Of a DNA stretch of 64,000 nt, positions 63,163 to 64,000 are shown in pieces; positions within the stretch are counted from its first letter, which is position 1; every line of letters starts with the position of its first letter. Both the position numbers and the translations under genes were made by a program. The notes under the pieces are model-generated. The model was not told the origin of the DNA. It ran no database searches and saw only the letters and a list, made by a program, of their open reading frames with translations. Origin of the DNA: BOG-1155 sp963717985 (GTDB lineage Bacteria > Desulfobacterota > Syntrophorhabdia > Syntrophorhabdales > WCHB1-27); NCBI GenBank assembly GCA_963717985.1, contig CAVQYC010000004.1:248001-312000 (forward strand), read 5' to 3'.

Positions 63163-63741
63163 ATGAAGCTGAATGCGATAATCTTTGCCCTCTTCCTTGC
63201 CTTCATCACATTACTTTTTTCCGGTGTGTCGTACGGGTTCAAGCAGGCAGACATCGACAAGCTCCTGGCAACGAAGCAGTGTGCCTTTTGCGACCTCAAG
63301 ACTGCCCGCCTGGTCGACGTGAGCCTGCCCGGCGCCAGGCTCTCCGGCTCCATCCTGTCCGACGCGGATCTGAAAGGCGCGGACCTTTCAGAAAGCAACT
63401 TGCGAAACGCCATGCTGGCTCGAGCAAACCTGTCGTGGGCAAACCTGTCGGGCGCTGATCTTTCCCACGCCAGCTTCTCACACGCCAGGCTCCTGCACGC
63501 CAATCTCTCACACGCCAAACTACTTGGCGCCGACCTCCCCAACGCCGATTTGTCCGACGCCGATTTGTCCGACGCCGATTTGTCCCGTGCCAACCTCTTC
63601 GGCGCGGACCTGTCACGGACAAACATCTCCGGCGCGATCTTTGCGGGCGTCCGCTGGCCGGATGGAACAAAGTGCTCCGATGACTCGGTAGGAAAATGCA
63701 TCAAGGCGCCACCGCCAATTCCCACGGGAGGTATGTTCTAA
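63163..63741 (+). CDS. Exported pentapeptide-repeat protein
   Basis: 192 residues. Signal peptide MKLNAIIFALFLAFITLLFS, cleaved after about VSYG. The body is a run of A(D/N)Lxx repeats (for example ADLKGADLSESNLRNAMLAR), which form a right-handed quadrilateral beta-helix. Cysteine pairs flank it (CAFC near the start, two near the C-terminus). Three of the repeats are identical at the DNA level (15-bp unit GACGCCGATTTGTCC). Exported; function not evident. Confidence 0.88.
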   Translation: MKLNAIIFALFLAFITLLFSGVSYGFKQADIDKLLATKQCAFCDLKTARLVDVSLPGARLSGSILSDADLKGADLSESNLRNAMLARANLSWANLSGADLSHASFSHARLLHANLSHAKLLGADLPNADLSDADLSDADLSRANLFGADLSRTNISGAIFAGVRWPDGTKCSDDSVGKCIKAPPPIPTGGMF

Positions 63742-63753
63742 GAGCCTTTTTAT

Positions 63754-64000
63754 TTAAGGCCGGCCCCGCGTCTTTCGCACCTTGGCAGTGCGGCCTTCCC
63801 CCTTCCCGGCCTTATGAAGCGGATGCCGGTCAGCCTTACGCACGACGTGTTTTGCAAGTCCCGGCTTCGCGTCCAGGGAAATACGGTGTCTCCTGGCACT
63901 CTTCAGGGTAACGATATCCGTTTCGTCATCCGCCGAAAAGGCGATCCGCTCGCTACCCCCATTACCGGCGACCCTGACATCGGAGCCGGCATCCCGCTTT
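63754..64000 (-). CDS. C-terminal end of an unidentified protein (partial)
   Basis: A minus-strand frame enters from the right edge and ends at TAA 63754. About 81 residues are visible, including ERIAFSADDETDIVTLKSAR and a strongly basic, Lys/Arg/Gly-rich tail (AGKGEGRTAKVRKTRGRP). Such tails suggest nucleic-acid binding or simply disorder. No family can be named from this part. Confidence 0.6.
   Translation of the reverse strand, partial: KRDAGSDVRVAGNGGSERIAFSADDETDIVTLKSARRHRISLDAKPGLAKHVVRKADRHPLHKAGKGEGRTAKVRKTRGRP

Overview
The window is GC-rich, densely packed bacterial DNA. The gene set points to an anaerobic, probably syntrophic or fermentative Deltaproteobacterium (Desulfobacterota). 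The evidence is an HdrABC-MvhDGA electron-confurcating hydrogenase complex, double-cubane 2-hydroxyacyl-CoA-dehydratase-type reductases with their ATP-driven activase, a cytoplasmic reductive-dehalogenase-like protein, selenium-trait genes (yqeC, yedF, DUF3343), LpxC (so a Gram-negative envelope) and a PEP-CTERM protein. A Syntrophorhabdus-like lineage would fit, but that is inference from gene content.

Layout. 1-3643: minus-strand peptide/oligopeptide ABC transporter (binding protein and two permeases, the last running off the window). 3820-7090: LysR regulator, divergent reductive-dehalogenase-like protein, exported DJ-1/PfpI protein. 7480-9929: a compact element with two overlapping tyrosine recombinases, bounded by a perfect 16-bp inverted repeat and a 5-bp direct repeat and carrying a 50-nt hairpin. 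10542-15463: LuxR-type and PilZ/sigma-54 regulators, a secreted protein, an HDOD protein. 15658-20750: glycosyltransferase and HIT-like protein, then a minus-strand operon queD-folE2-lipoprotein-(frameshifted DUF2007-like)-yqeC. 20857-28746: DUF3786 protein, receiver-LpxC fusion, AddAB-like nuclease/helicase pair. 28985-33844: a hybrid histidine kinase split by an IS1182-family insertion. 33885-39930: P-II protein and ammonium transporter, outer-membrane protein, adenylate kinase, radical SAM protein, thioesterase. 40462-46869: hdrC-hdrB-hdrA-mvhD-mvhG-mvhA, with hdrA read through an in-frame UGA (selenocysteine). 46899-54478: mixed region with a PEP-CTERM protein, a RodZ-like protein, gene remnants, frameshifted genes and a second transposase. 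54748-57363: aminotransferase preceded by what looks like a Trp-codon attenuator, glycosyltransferase, dodecin. 57686-62965: six-gene operon of two double-cubane reductases, activase, cysteine desulfurase, YedF and a DUF3343 protein. 63026-64000: tRNA-Arg, a pentapeptide-repeat protein and the end of an unidentified gene.

How it fits together. The Hdr/Mvh complex would couple H2 and ferredoxin to a heterodisulfide-like acceptor. The double-cubane operon would use ATP hydrolysis to drive low-potential electron transfer. Both connect to selenium: HdrA appears to contain selenocysteine, while yqeC, yedF, the desulfurase and DUF3343 are markers of the selenium-dependent hydroxylase trait. Several frameshifts and remnants near insertion sequences show local decay or, in homopolymer cases, possible sequencing errors.
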